DNA of 64,000 bases, from NCBI GenBank assembly GCA_947179485.1, contig OX359245.1, positions 47,975,067 to 48,039,066 on the forward strand, written 5' to 3'. The DNA is from Allacma fusca. Taxonomy: Eukaryota > Arthropoda > Collembola > Symphypleona > Sminthuridae. The translations under genes were made by a program, and so were the position numbers. Shown piece after piece: positions 22,690 to 34,761 of the stretch (position 1 is the stretch's first letter; every line of letters begins with the position of its first letter). A model generated the notes under the pieces. That model made no database searches and was not told the DNA's origin. It saw only the letters and a list, made by a program, of their open reading frames with translations.

Positions 22690-24400
22690 ATTCAGCCCAG
22701 ATGAGTTGCCGGTGAAGTTTGGTTCCAGTTGGTGACACGATGACCCTGCTGTGACCCCTGAGGTCAATCTCACAGCCATACCGGATTTGGAGCCTAAAAA
22801 ATATTCGAATTGCTCGAAACTAAGTTAGAACTTAGGTTTGAGCTCCGATGAGGTGACTGCCCGAGTTTGTTCAAGTTATTGACACAGTGACCTTGTTGTG
22901 ACCTCGTGGGTTTGAGCCACTTCAGTTTACATCATTTTATTGGACATTGTCAAAATGAGGTTTCCTAATTTGTAGTGGTTTATTCTGTCAATTCGTTTTG
23001 TCAATAAACGTCTAGAAATTGTAAATTATCGACATGCAAGGCGTTATAATGCTAAAACGGTTATTGAAGATTCCATCAACGGAATTAGTACGACGAGAAA
23101 GTTAAATACGTCTAGAAGTTTAGTAACAAAACGATTTAATACGTTACACAATGTTACAAGATAGGAAACCTCGATCGGCGAAAATACCCGAAATTGATGT
23201 AGACCGAAGTGCCACAAGCCCACGACGTCAGAGCATGGCCACTGTGTCAATAACTTGAACAAACTCAGGCAGTCACGTCTAGTGGTCCCGATCTTTCAAT
23301 TCTGAATCAAAAAAACTCGATTCGATCCAATTCAATTCAATTCTGATCCATCATTTATTGATTCAATTCAAAACATGAATTGAATCATTTCATTCAATTC
23401 AGTTCACGAATGAAATCACGCGAAATGCCTTGAATCGCGATTCAAATGATTCACGTGCAACGAATATGTTTGCATATCCCGTTAAAAAATGCAGCTAGTA
23501 AAGCATCACATTAAAAAACTCGCACGTGTTTCTGAGAGACATTTTTGTTGGAAACCGAATTATCAATTATTTCGTTATGTTACAGTCAATGTTACCACCT
23601 TTTACTGTCTGAATGATTTGAATCATCATTCGATTCAATTCAGGACGCAAAAATGAATCAAATTGAATCCTGTGAATCGTGAATTGAATCGAATCATTGT
23701 ATTTCATTCAATTCATAAGTTGAATTGAATCAAAACGAATTTTTTGAATTGAATTGAAAGATTGGGACCACTAGTCACGTCATCGGATCGCAACTCAAAA
23801 GTTCCACCGCAGTTTCGGCAATTCGAATAACTTTTAGGCACCAAATCCGGTATGGCTGTGAGATTGACCTCGGAGGTCACAGCTGGGTCATCGTGTCACC
23901 AACTGGAACCAAAGTTGACAGGCAACTTATCTGGGCATAAACCAAAATTTCTAGCCGATTAGCAGGCAATTCTAATGTTTAGGTACCAAACTTGGTATGG
24001 CTTTGAGATGGACCTCGGAGGACACAGCTGGGCCATCGTGTCAACCACTGGAACCAAAATTCACAGGCAACTCATCTGGGCTTAAACCAAAAGTTCTAGT
24101 CTATTAGCGGGCAATTCGAATGATTTTTAGGTACCAAATCCAGTATGTGTAAGGTATTGACCTCGGAGGTCACAGCAGGGTCATAGTGTCACTAACTGGA
24201 ACCAAACTTCACAGGCAACTCTTTTGGGCTTAAACCAAAAGCTCTAGCCCATTCGCGGGCAATTCGAATAATTTTTAGATACCAATTTCGGTATGGGTAA
24301 GACATTGACCTCGGAGGTCACAGCTGGGTCTTCCTTTCACCAACTGGAACCAAACTCGGCACACGTTTAATATGTGTCTATTCAAAGCCCTAGTTCTAAT
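22690..24400. repeat. Inverted and tandem ~150-bp repeat with TGACCTCGGAGGTCA
   Basis: Four diverged direct units of roughly 145-155 bp run from about 23790 to 24390. Each contains a TTGACCTCGGAGGTCAC-like block, GGAACCAAA and GGGCTTAAACC. The same sequence lies in reverse orientation at 22690-22930, so the whole is a large foldback structure. A TIR element (23280-23773) has inserted into one arm. No gene. Confidence 0.75.
23280..23773. mobile_element. hAT-type MITE made of ATTCAATTC words
   Basis: A 494-bp element with ends TAGTGGTCCCGATCTTTCAA and TAGTGGTCCCAATCTTTCAA and a perfect 8-bp duplication, GTCACGTC (23272-23279, 23774-23781). Almost the whole body consists of degenerate ATTCAATTC/GAATTGAAT words. 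Compare 45716-46217, which has the same words and a related end. Confidence 0.92.
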
Positions 24401-25525
24401 CTGGGCCAGATTCATCACAGTTTAGATCATGAAGCCGGTATCGACGCTCTTTGACCTCTTGATGTCAGTATCTTGGGATTTTGAGGTCATATCTCGCTGA
24501 ATTTTTTTTGCACGTTATTTAATTTTTGTTCTTGCCTTTTTTGAAGTCTGTTTGAATTTTTTGGTACCTCATGAGCCCCCCCCTCATTTTTTAAACTTTG
24601 ACCAGGGATATCTCCGAATCCCGTCGTCAGATTTTATTGGGGCAATTATCAAAAATGATCTACGCATCAAGGCGCACCCTGCAGTAATTTTTTTGTTAAA
24701 ATCGAACAGAGGACATTTTCTCGTAATGATTGTGCGGTGTCCTTTATAGCGTAATGTTTTCGGATAAAAAGACGGTTATTCGCGAAACCTTAAGCTTATG
24801 ATACTGGGAAATGAAAAAACTGAAATTTGGCTCTTGAATTGAAAAAATAAAAAATAAATGCATTTTGGATTACTTTTTAATATGTTCAAAAACTATACAA
24901 TTGCACCAGAAATAGTGAAATGTTAGAGGTTTCTAGTTCTCTCTTTAAAATTGCATCAAGTGGCGTGAATGCTGTTCTTTTGCTAGAATATTTTCTTAAA
25001 TAAAATTGTACTGAATGGAAATTCCTTCAGTATTTCATTTGATTTTTCCCGATTTTAGAAAACGAAACATTTTTCAGTAAATAGTTATCAAGACCCATGA
25101 AGGTATTTCAAGTAGCAAGAATACTGAGCGAGGGTTTTGGTTGGTTTTAACGTCGGCATTATGTTTTACCTTTAGGTCCATGAGAAAGGTCATATAGATA
25201 TAATAATTGAATTATTAAGGAAATGTCCATTGTTTTAATTAATCGAGCAGTGCAATTGTTTTTAGATTAATTTTCAAACAATGACTTCAGATGTGTAGGT
25301 CGGGCGCTCATAATTTTACGAAGTCACAAATAACGGTCTCAGAATTTCCAAACGGGAGTTTTCTTGTTTATTTTAAAACTTTTAAATACATATATTTATA
25401 ACGTAATCACATGGGAACATGGATTTTTGTCTGGTGTAAGCAGTAATTATTCCGTTATATGATATATATATGATAACAGACATTATATGCTCACATAACT
25501 TTACTTCTGGTGGGGATGTACAAAT
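24401..25525. other. No gene seen
   Basis: AT-rich sequence. One core block, GCATCAAGTGGCGTGAATGC, lies at 24953-24972. No credible coding region or TIR pair. Confidence 0.4.
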
Positions 25526-28500
25526 TAGTGATGTAACAGTCACGACTGACTGACTGCTTAAGTTATGACTGACTGATGCCTGAGACTGAGTTTGGACTGA
25601 AAAAATTATTGAGGTGGGACTGTGACTGACTGAAACTTAAGGTTTTATAAGCAAAGACTGATACTGCCTGACATCTCACGTCAACTCTCAAACTGCTAGG
25701 ACAATTCCCTCACCCTTCTCATTGTAAGTACGTAATTTACAGCATGCTCCCAGTACGGCCCACGTGCACAACTAAAACGTGGGAAACTCCACGAGGCAAA
25801 AATCATGCAACTAACTATTTTTTCAAAATACATATAATTGCGATTGTGACCGCCGGCTCCAATACAAAAATATTCAAGAATGAACATTTACTAAAATGAG
25901 TTCCCAAAATCTTTCAATATTGGAAGTGACAGGCAATAATGTGGAACAGTCAGACGAAATGGATTCGGAGCATCGAGTTTTTGAAGATTGTGATCCTCCA
26001 TCTAAACCAAAACGATGCAGAATATCAAGTAAGTCCTAGTAACAGTGTTGGGATAAAATCGTGCGTACAACATTACTTAATTAGTTATATGACTGCTTAG
26101 AATTTAATTTGACATTTATTTTTTCCATACAGAAAGTACAAACTTGTCGCAAAGCAAGATTGAAACATTTCTAATTCCTCGAAGCAGCGAAGAAAAAGGT
26201 GATGGTCCGTCAGAGCAAGGTACAGCGTCTGCAGAATCATTAAAACATAGACGTAAGTTTTTAACACGAGATTATTGTCATTACATTTCAATGCTTAAAA
26301 TCACGGGCACAATATTATTTTAACGCAGACAATATTTTTTTCCAGAGGCTAGTCGGGAAACTGAAAAGAATAATTTTGGTCCGACAGAACGAGGTACAGT
26401 GTCCGCAGCATCATTACTACATAAACGTAATAATGGCTATTTTTTCTTAATTGGTGCATTAACAGGTGTAATTAATTGATACCATTATAAAGGCTTACAA
26501 AAAATTCACAACGTGTACAGGGGTATTTGCTTTACAAGTGGCCATGTTTGAACTATTATTTCGAAGAGGTTAAACTGGGGAAATTTGTTTTTTTCGCATT
26601 TGTATCGTGTTAACCATTGTCTGTTTTATTTGAAAACTGGTTTTCCCTATCGGAAAAAACGGTTTACGGGTATTTTTCTGGGACCGAACGTTTATTCCTC
26701 CATCACCTTTTTCCGACTCTTTAGAATTTGTACCACTTTGTCACAAACATTTTATGCTGCAGTAATCGAAGCGCATAAAGTAATAAAGCACTAACTGGCG
26801 TAGGAAGTTTATGTACTTTGAGAATCTAAGTTATCCCCTCTTACAATTGCTGGAAATAATCCAATGTGAACCGGGTAGAATAGTAAATGTCAGCTGGTCA
26901 TGGCCAAAGGCCTTCAAGGTCTCCTCAAAACGCAAATAAGGGACGTAACACTCAAATCTTCAAATTAGGTTTTAGTTTCACGTTACACTCAAATCTTTAT
27001 TTTAGGCTTTTAGTCCTAATGGAATTCCTATATACCAGATATGCAAGAATAACTAATATTTAAGTGTGGACAATATTTCTTCCAGAGGTAACCGAAAAGG
27101 ATAATGGTTGTCCGTCAGAGGAAGATACAACATCTGCATCATCGAAACAACTTGATGGTCTGTCAGGTCGAGGTACAGAACCTGCTGTACCAAAAACAAA
27201 AGCCGCACATTCAGCGGTTTGGAAGTTTTTTGAAAGGCGCAAGACAATAGAACAAAGTATATGCAAGTTCTGTCAACAAATAGTACACTCCGTCAATGCC
27301 ACAAATGTTAAACGTCACCTCAAGATCTGTCAACCGGACAAATATGTAACGGTTCTAGCCTCGGATAAAATTTTTCGATCCCTTGGAGTACAATTAACAT
27401 CCCTCAGCTTTTCGAAGTACTATGACGTGAACCACCCAAAACAACCTAAGTTTCGAAAAGCCATCGCTGCTGTTGTAGCTGGAACATCAATAACAGCGTC
27501 AGCAGTGTGCACAGAAGAAGTTCAAGAATGTTTTAATGTTGTGAATCCGAAATTACGAGTTCCATGCCGAAGAACAATTAACAAGGATTCCAAAGCACTT
27601 GTGTCTGACAGCAAAATCAAGATTATGAAAATGATGAGACGTATCCCATTTATGACAATTTCTTCCGATATCTGGACAACACGTGGCCAGACCAGCAGCT
27701 ACCTTGGTGTCACATCGACTTTCTTTCATCCGAAACTTGGACGAAAGATAACTGTAGTAATGGGAGTCCAGAGGTTTCAAACAGTAACGCACACCGCCAA
27801 TGATTTTATTAGAGAAATGCGGAAGTAATGGCAAAATATAACATTAAACCGAAACAGGTCGTTAGAGCAATCACAGACGGAGCTTCGAACATGATTTGTA
27901 GTCATCGAATGGACAACGAAATATTCACGAGAGAGGAGCAACGTGAACCCCAGGGAGGCGATGAGTTTTATTCAGACGAATCCGAAACCGAGGAAATTAA
28001 TCGAATGCAATCTTCTGTGGTTGGGGTGACTGGTGAAAGTGATCATGACATAATGGAAAACTCCATGAATCATTATTTTCGTAGTCTTACTTGTTTCATT
28101 CATACAACTCTCAATTGTCTAAAAATATTTGATGAGGAATTCTAAAATCCAGCTTTTCATGAACCGCGTGAAAATATTACAAAACACTTTTAAACATTCA
28201 CATGTTCTGACGGAGGATTTAAAAAAGCTTACAAACGTGGGACTTATCTCATTAGCGGAAACCCACTGGAACTATGTGTATAATGTACTTTCCCGACTTT
28301 GCGGAGTCAAAGTATCAATTGAGAAGGTTTTGCGGAAGCATAAAAAGGAAATATACTTACTGAGTGACGACGACTGGATACTGCTCGAAGAAACAGTTAA
28401 ATTCTTGAAAATGTTTAGTTATTCCACCAATATGTCATCAAAAGACAAAGAAGCTGTTTCTTCTGAAGTCATAGTGACGATAATGTCAATGTACAACCAC

Positions 28501-29161
28501 CTCGATTCCTATGAAAGTCATGCGTACCTTGAAGATGCAGTCTCAGCGATAAAACGTAACTTAAAGGAAAAGTTTTCTCACTTTTTCTACGACAAACCAG
28601 GTTTGAATCAACAATTCGAGGGTACATATTTATCTGCAACTCTTCTGGACCCACGATACAGGGTAATACTTCCAACACAACAACGATTACTTGCCAGGGA
28701 GTTTCTCCTTAAAGAATACAGAGTATTGTTTCCATTTTCCCATACTGCTACTTTTAAATCTTTGCCCTTTAATTTACCCCACCTTTAATTTTGTCTGTGT
28801 AGTGAAGGAAATGAAAGAGGCTTTCCGGAGTGAAATCAATGACTTGAATAGCGGAGGAAATAAATTCGAAGAGGAACTGGACCGATATATCAACTGTTCT
28901 GAGTATGACTGCCTAGATGAAGAGGATGATGTTTTTAAATTCTGGTGTTCAAAGCGTGTTGATTTTCCATTGTTGGCTCCATTAGTGCTCAACTATTTAT
29001 CAATTCATTCATCGTCAGCTAACGTCGAGAGGGTATTCTCTCGTGCAGATTTACTTACTCTTGGAGTAAACAATAGGCTTTGTGATGAAAATCTGGAGGA
29101 CAGAGTCTTGTATAGTAAGAATCGTCGGCTTTTGAAAGACATTGAATCTATTGAGGGTTAA
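25526..29161 (+). mobile_element. ZBED-type hAT element, left end plus gene, right end not found
   Basis: The probable left end TAGTGATGTAACAGTC begins at 25526 and is followed by a subterminal array of GACTGACTG words (25540-25670). The transposase gene then runs to 29161. No inverted partner end or CAGTCAGTC array was found downstream to 30400, and no matching 8-bp duplication, so the right end is probably lost. Confidence 0.6.
25896..29161 (+). pseudogene. hAT transposase with BED finger, frameshifted
   Basis: Spliced hAT transposase gene of ZBED type. Exon 1 (25896-26028, starts MSSQNLSILEV) is followed by two short look-alike exons (26133-26252 and 26346-26426) and by a third such segment at the start of the large exon (27086). 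The BED finger reads CKFCQQIVHS then VKRHLKIC. The catalytic core follows (FMTISSDIWTTRG; RAITDGASN; CFIHTTLNCL; ETHWNYVYNVL; LDPRYRV). After an ~80-bp intron near 28715-28797 the dimerisation region is intact (VFKFWCSKR ... LSIHSSSANVERVFSRA). The frame breaks twice, at about 27825 (stop, then +2) and about 28143, so the copy is dead. The first catalytic Asp is in SSDIWT, and splice sites before 27 kb look intact. Confidence 0.88.
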
Positions 29162-29751
29162 AGTGTTATTATCTAAATTATTATGCTACTTCGGCTTTTA
29201 ATATTCTTCGTTCTATGCAGTACATTTTAAAGGTACAATAAATGTCCGTCCATATTGACTACAATTAATTGCAGCAAATTGTGACATGACACAATTTGTT
29301 TTTATGGTGGCAGCACGATTTAGAGGAGCATAAACTTCCAAACATAAACTTTGTTGTACTACTTTGCTTACAGATTGACTGGTTGTGCTTTGCAGAATGG
29401 TTTTGAAATAATTTAAATTTACAAAGTGCTTGTTTTCCTCATCTGTCTTATTATTTCCACGTTTATAGGGACCTGTGTACGCATGAATTATTGGTGAAAG
29501 ACAAATACGCTGGAAGAATTGTCACAATTATAAATATCCAATTTCACATGTTGTATATTTGCATGAATCTTTATTTACGGAATTATCAATCTGTCAAGGA
29601 TTCTACACGGACAAGCCTTGAATGAAATTATTATATAGATGAACTGTTCGTATTTTGCTTCGATGTTTTTCAATGATTTTTTAAAATGATTTTGCCATTA
29701 AAGGACATCAGAAACCTCAATTTTTACGTTGCTTCCGTTCTATTATGGAAC
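29162..29751. other. No gene seen
   Basis: AT-rich sequence downstream of the hAT gene. It may contain the transposon's 3' untranslated region, but no right TIR is visible. Confidence 0.35.
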
Positions 29752-30258
29752 CGAGTATGGAGATAACCCCTCCGGATATATTCCCTCCTGCAGTTGGAGA
29801 TTATCCCTCCGTCGCATGGGTTGGTTGTACGACAGCAGGAGTCACTGCAACTGACATTGCAGTTGCTATAGCAACTGTGATTCCTAATTCGTTGCATCCA
29901 AATCATAACAAAAACAATAACAAACTACGGGTATTTTTATTTCGCTAATTACATTAACTTGCGTAAGTAAATAAACTGATACGCTCTATAGTTCAAAAGG
30001 TCGGTCAGTAATAACCCAAGAACGTAAATAAAAGCTCCTGCTATTTTCGATCACCACTGCAGATTATAATCGAACTAAATGTAATTATTCATCCAGCGTT
30101 GATTTTATTTAGTGACGACATAGCGTTGCAATGGAAAAATGCTTCTGCTCTTTCAAAAATTAATTATCTCCATATTTTGAGAGATAATCTACGGAGGGAT
30201 TTTGTCTGAGGGGTTGTTTTCAGAGGGAATATCTCGCGAGGGAATATATCCGACCACG
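29752..30258. mobile_element. TIR element with GGAGGGATATTCC-like arrays
   Basis: A 507-bp element flanked by a perfect 8-bp duplication, TATGGAAC (29744-29751, 30259-30266). The ends are only loosely inverted (CGAGTATGGAGATA and CGTGGTCGGATATA). Inside them GGAGATTATCCCTCC, CGGATATATTCCCTC and similar words occur in opposite orientation at the two ends. The duplication and layout match the other hAT-type MITEs here. No gene. Confidence 0.75.
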
Positions 30259-32273
30259 TATGGAACGTATTTGTAATTTTAAACATATTTCAGTGGCATT
30301 AAATTGAAGTTGTTATAGAAAATGAGAGGTATACAAAAATACATTGAATTGCTTTTTTAATTAATTATTAAAAGCAAAATTTTACACACGGAATTGTAAA
30401 TAGTGTTACAAAAGCTCTTTTTTTAGGGTACCACAACGTGTTTCCCCATCAGCAACCCGTATAAGGACAATAGCACATGCATAAACAGCACAAGCACACA
30501 TGAATTGCTTCAAGGTATGCTAATTTGTAATTTCAATTATTTCAACTTTAAAGAGTCATTGAACGAGCAAAGCACATATCTGTGTGTGGCTTTTGCTGTA
30601 ATAAGGACTATGCAAGAGGCAAGACCCGACCTTGTCCTATCCACACAATATACGTAGCAAAAATGAGAAGCATCTTCTCTCCACTACATAACTCGTCCTT
30701 TCACATATAATCAATTCCCAGTGAGAACTCACACATATCAGTTCCTTAAAAAATAATGACATTTAAAATATTTAATGGGACAGAAAAATATTTTTATCAC
30801 CCCTCCTCACACATCCATAAATTACAGTCAATTCCAGCAAAATTTCCAAAGTGCTCAAGCGTTTGCTGGAACTGGGAACATGACCTCGTTAAAGAAGCAA
30901 AATAGGTCAAATGCATTTGCAATTAACTAAAAACAGTCCAATTATACAGGCCTTTCTCCCCTCAAATGTAAAATGAATAAAAGTGCCACCCTCTCTAAAC
31001 TCAACTAAAACTAAGTAGGCATGCAAAATATTGCAAGACAGTAATAATCAGGGACGACAGTGCAGTTTCCACTGCAAATTATACGAACTACGTAATAAGA
31101 CATTATATAGAAAAGGTAGCCCATTTTGCTTGTAGGATAAATTCCGCTCCCTTTTTACATTTTATAGTGAACCTGCTCATATTTTGCTTTCAGTCAAAAA
31201 TCCATCTGGTCCAGCTCCTACTGTCTGCACTTTCTCTTCCAAAAATGATTGACACATTTCCAATATCCCAATTCCCATCTACTTAAAATTTCTCTCCTTA
31301 CAACACCTTCAAGCAGTAAACTCTACATAGCCACACCTGGCCCCTTCCACTTCATGAGAGTAAAAATATTTTAATACATTCCCATTTACCCTACATTTTT
31401 ATTTTTCTCTCAGGAGCCCCTCGTTATGTCACATTTTAGGGCTTTCCTTCCGGGGTGCTCTACAGAGTCCACCATTGTGTATGGTCCATACAAAAGAAGT
31501 ATTTCCAAGATATATCTCTCATCAACCGGCCATATATATGCAACAACGTTTTACAACTTCAGATTTCAGAATACAGAGTCCCGTCCCAAGTTCCAGGAAC
31601 AGTTTCCCGTTTGGACAGTTTCCTCAAGTATGTCCCTACATATAAGGAAGACATGCATTGAGTGCAAATAAATAAACTGTTTTAAAATTCCAAAGGAATA
31701 TGAATGCTATGGATGGTTGGGATATAAATGTTGGAGTTGACTCCTTGAATTTGCTAATATTAAAACAAATTAAACCAAAAGTATTTGTGACTTTAGTGAT
31801 CCAGAAAAAAAAGTAATTCCCAGCTCATTTACAGAAAACAGCATTTCATTATTAGGTGGCTACTTTTATGACTGTTGTGGTGACAGGGTGTCTAATAAAA
31901 TTTAATAAATAAGTTAATTAAAGTCAACTGTTATTACTGTTAACCATTGCCCATGCTATATGCATATAAAATATTTGTCATCTGTGAATAACCAAAATTT
32001 AACGTACATAGGGGTATATAAAAGTGAAACTGAAAATATGCTAATTTGTCATTATAAAAGCAACAGTGAAAATATTAATTTCGATGTTTTTGGAGATTTT
32101 GGACACATTTTCCTTCACATTCTATTCGAGCAATATTTGAATCCTTACAGTTACAAAAGTAAACATATTTTCAAGACATGCCCCAACACTGTTCATTTAA
32201 TGAACCAACTTCATTTAATCATTTAGTTACAATCATTCCAAGCGTGATTTCCGAATCATCCGAAACATCTCCA
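30259..32273. other. Mostly non-repetitive, no recognisable gene
   Basis: I see no copies of the window's repeat families here. A polyadenylation-like AATAAATAAA lies near 31668, after an open frame at 31426-31671 that resembles nothing I know. This could be intron or flank of a host gene, perhaps the one on the minus strand at 32.3-33.3 kb. Confidence 0.35.
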
Positions 32274-33323
32274 TCATCTGAAAAATCGCCAAAACCCGGC
32301 TTTTGTCCGTGTTTCTTTATGATTTATTTTGCTGTATGGAAGGCACGTGCATTTATCGCCCACATTCATACTTCTTGATCTCGGGCTTCGCTGAATGCTA
32401 CTATAGGTAGTGTCACCATTTTGCTTGAACTCGAACATTTTTTGAGCGATTTTGGAAGTCATGCGTGAATCTGATATTGCAGAATGAAGGCTGCACTGAA
32501 ACTCTGAAGCTGCTGGAAATAAAGCTGCAGCAATGTCGGCTAATTTTAACGGTCCAGCTGTGTCCCTATAAAAATCCTGAATATCGATCGTAGTTGCGTT
32601 ACATTTATCGATGCTTACTTCCAAACTTTTTAGACCTTCTAATATCGCAGCTCCAACTATAGTGTTGTTCTTGAAGACTCTCTCCAGTAAAAAGCGTACC
32701 TGTAAACAAAACAACATGCTCAATTTTAAATTCATTCAAATAGATATTAAAATTACAATATTGTTTGGGAGTTTCATCTGGTATTGTTGAGTTTAAATGA
32801 AATTACTTTTCCTGGCTCCAATCCAGTAGATACTTTGTCTTGTGTCAGTCCTCTTAATTTCGAAAAGTACTGACAAATAGATGGTTGCTTTATGATTGCC
32901 CAGAAAATCAACTCTCTCTTGTCGGTAACTACTGCGCACAGTTGCTGCAAGATTTCGATGCGAAGCTTTTTCTGAGACTTTCTCTACGTCAACATAAACA
33001 TTTCCTCCATTGGGAATCAAGTTTATTCTCGGTAAACCATATCTACCTGCGAATTATAATAAATTCATAAGCACGAATACATCAAACGTTTTCCATATTT
33101 GTTTTTACGAAACAAATGGTACTTATATTTAGTGCATAATAGCTGCTGACACACTACTCATATTAACAATAATGAAACATCACCTCCCAGGCAGCCCTCG
33201 TATCACTTCGGATAAAATCCTGGTATGCATTCGGACCCGGTCGGATAGGGTGTGTCTCTCCCCCATACTGCCACCGGGGTCTCCCGGGCGTTTCTGCGGT
33301 CATCGGGCTGCTAGTGACTGGAT
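32274..33323 (-). CDS. Candidate spliced gene, unrecognised product
   Basis: Three coding-like exons on the minus strand join in one phase. The first is 33323-33184, after a 'tttttttag' acceptor, reading MTAETPGRPRWQYGGE ... YQDFIRSDTRAAWE. The second starts at 32983 or 32971 and ends at 32807 (LRIEILQQLCAVVTD ... LTQDKVSTGLEPGK). The third is 32699-32274 (VRFLLERVFKNNTIVGAAILE ... KLADIAAALFPAAS ... a Lys/Arg/Ser-rich tail, then stop). The GK/VRFLLERVF join has clean GT and AG sites. The second exon's acceptor is weak, and the same exon extended to the better acceptor at about 33050 contains three stops, so this may be a pseudogene. The 5' part is not found. The product looks helical and soluble; I cannot assign a family. 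Confidence 0.4.
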
Positions 33324-34761
33324 CTAAAAAAATATATTTATTAAGATACATTGAAATTAAAGTCGGCACACTTGCTGACAAGTAACCCGGGCCACATGGA
33401 ATCGGAATGAAATCGTACAGAAGTTTTAAGTTGTAACTCGTGATCACAGGGTCCCCTGTCCGACTTAAATTTACTAATTTCAAATCCCATAAGAAATTTT
33501 CAGTTTCGAAAGTCAGTGCTATACAAGGTGAATTACATGTTTATGACATACATTCGTCATAACTGGTTCTAACTAAGGTTCAATTATTGACCACTATTTG
33601 TAACCACTGGGAACTGCTGCTTTTTGAACCCAGATTAATTAATTTTTTTCACAGTCAATGCTCGACCTGCGATTGACCAAAGCTGATCCTGTGATAAATA
33701 ATCACCAAACTGTAGTTCAACTCATGATCAGTGTTTTTTTCTACCCAAGAAATTAAAGGTGCTTAAAAACAATCAGTCATTTGCTTATTTTTGTACAGAA
33801 ATAACAAAACAAGATCAATAATCTAAAAAAAGAGTACAAAACAAACGAAAAGGATATACAAATGTAGCTTATTATATTGGGTAATAAAACTGAATAGCTG
33901 GGTTGAGACTAAAAAAGTAAAATGTGTACAAGTAACTGCCGAATTTACAGTAACATCGCCCACACCAGTTTCATTTGAAAAATGAAAATGTAAAATGTAG
34001 ATAAAATACCGTAGTAAAATAAATGTGTGCTACAACAACAGACACAATTTTCTACACATTTTATTACCAATCAATACTTACTTTCTTATCGCAACAAAAT
34101 ATTAACAAAACTCCTATCAAGTTCAGTATAATATTCTTGTTATGTGGGTTCGACATCTGTATATAATTATGTACATTACTAAAATCATCCATTCAAAGGA
34201 AAAGATGTTGTCTAATAAGAAAATTAATTTGAAGAAATTTTGTGAACTCTGGTAACGACTGATGTAATAAATAAGTTCAAAAATGCTACTGTAGACAACT
34301 ACATAATTTTCTTCTATAGTATCACAAAATCTGAAAACGTCAGTCGGAACAAAGATTAATGCAAATAAAAATTAAGTAAAAATTTAAGTGTTGGGCAGTT
34401 AAATTACGGGTAACTTAAAATAAAAGTCAATTTACACAGTCAAAACCACCCATTGTAACTGTTCTGAATTTACCGAACCTACGTAATCTAAGAATTTGAT
34501 CAAATTGCTACCAAGTTAATCAAAATTCATGTGCTCCGGTATTTACACCACAATTATGAAAAAAGGTAAAATATTATTATTATTTATTGTATTTAAAGTG
34601 CCTGCAGAGTCAATACAAGTATTGGTTTTCACCCGGGACACTAAACAAGCGAGGTACAAAGTTTGAGAAAAAACAATCAATTGTGAAGAAAATTGGTCAT
34701 AAGGAAAGATACCGAAAAGATTACATGGATGGTTGTGAGTTTACAAGATATTTTACACACT
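33324..34761. other. No gene seen
   Basis: 33324-33483 is open on the minus strand upstream of the candidate exon, but probably intron. The rest is AT-rich and shows none of the repeat families. The part next to 34762 may be the 3' untranslated tail of the retrotransposon; no clear poly(A)-type end is visible. Confidence 0.35.

Noticed and set aside
29745-29948. Frame of 67 residues over the left end of the 29752 element
   Set aside because: It starts at the target duplication and reads through the array; no family resemblance.
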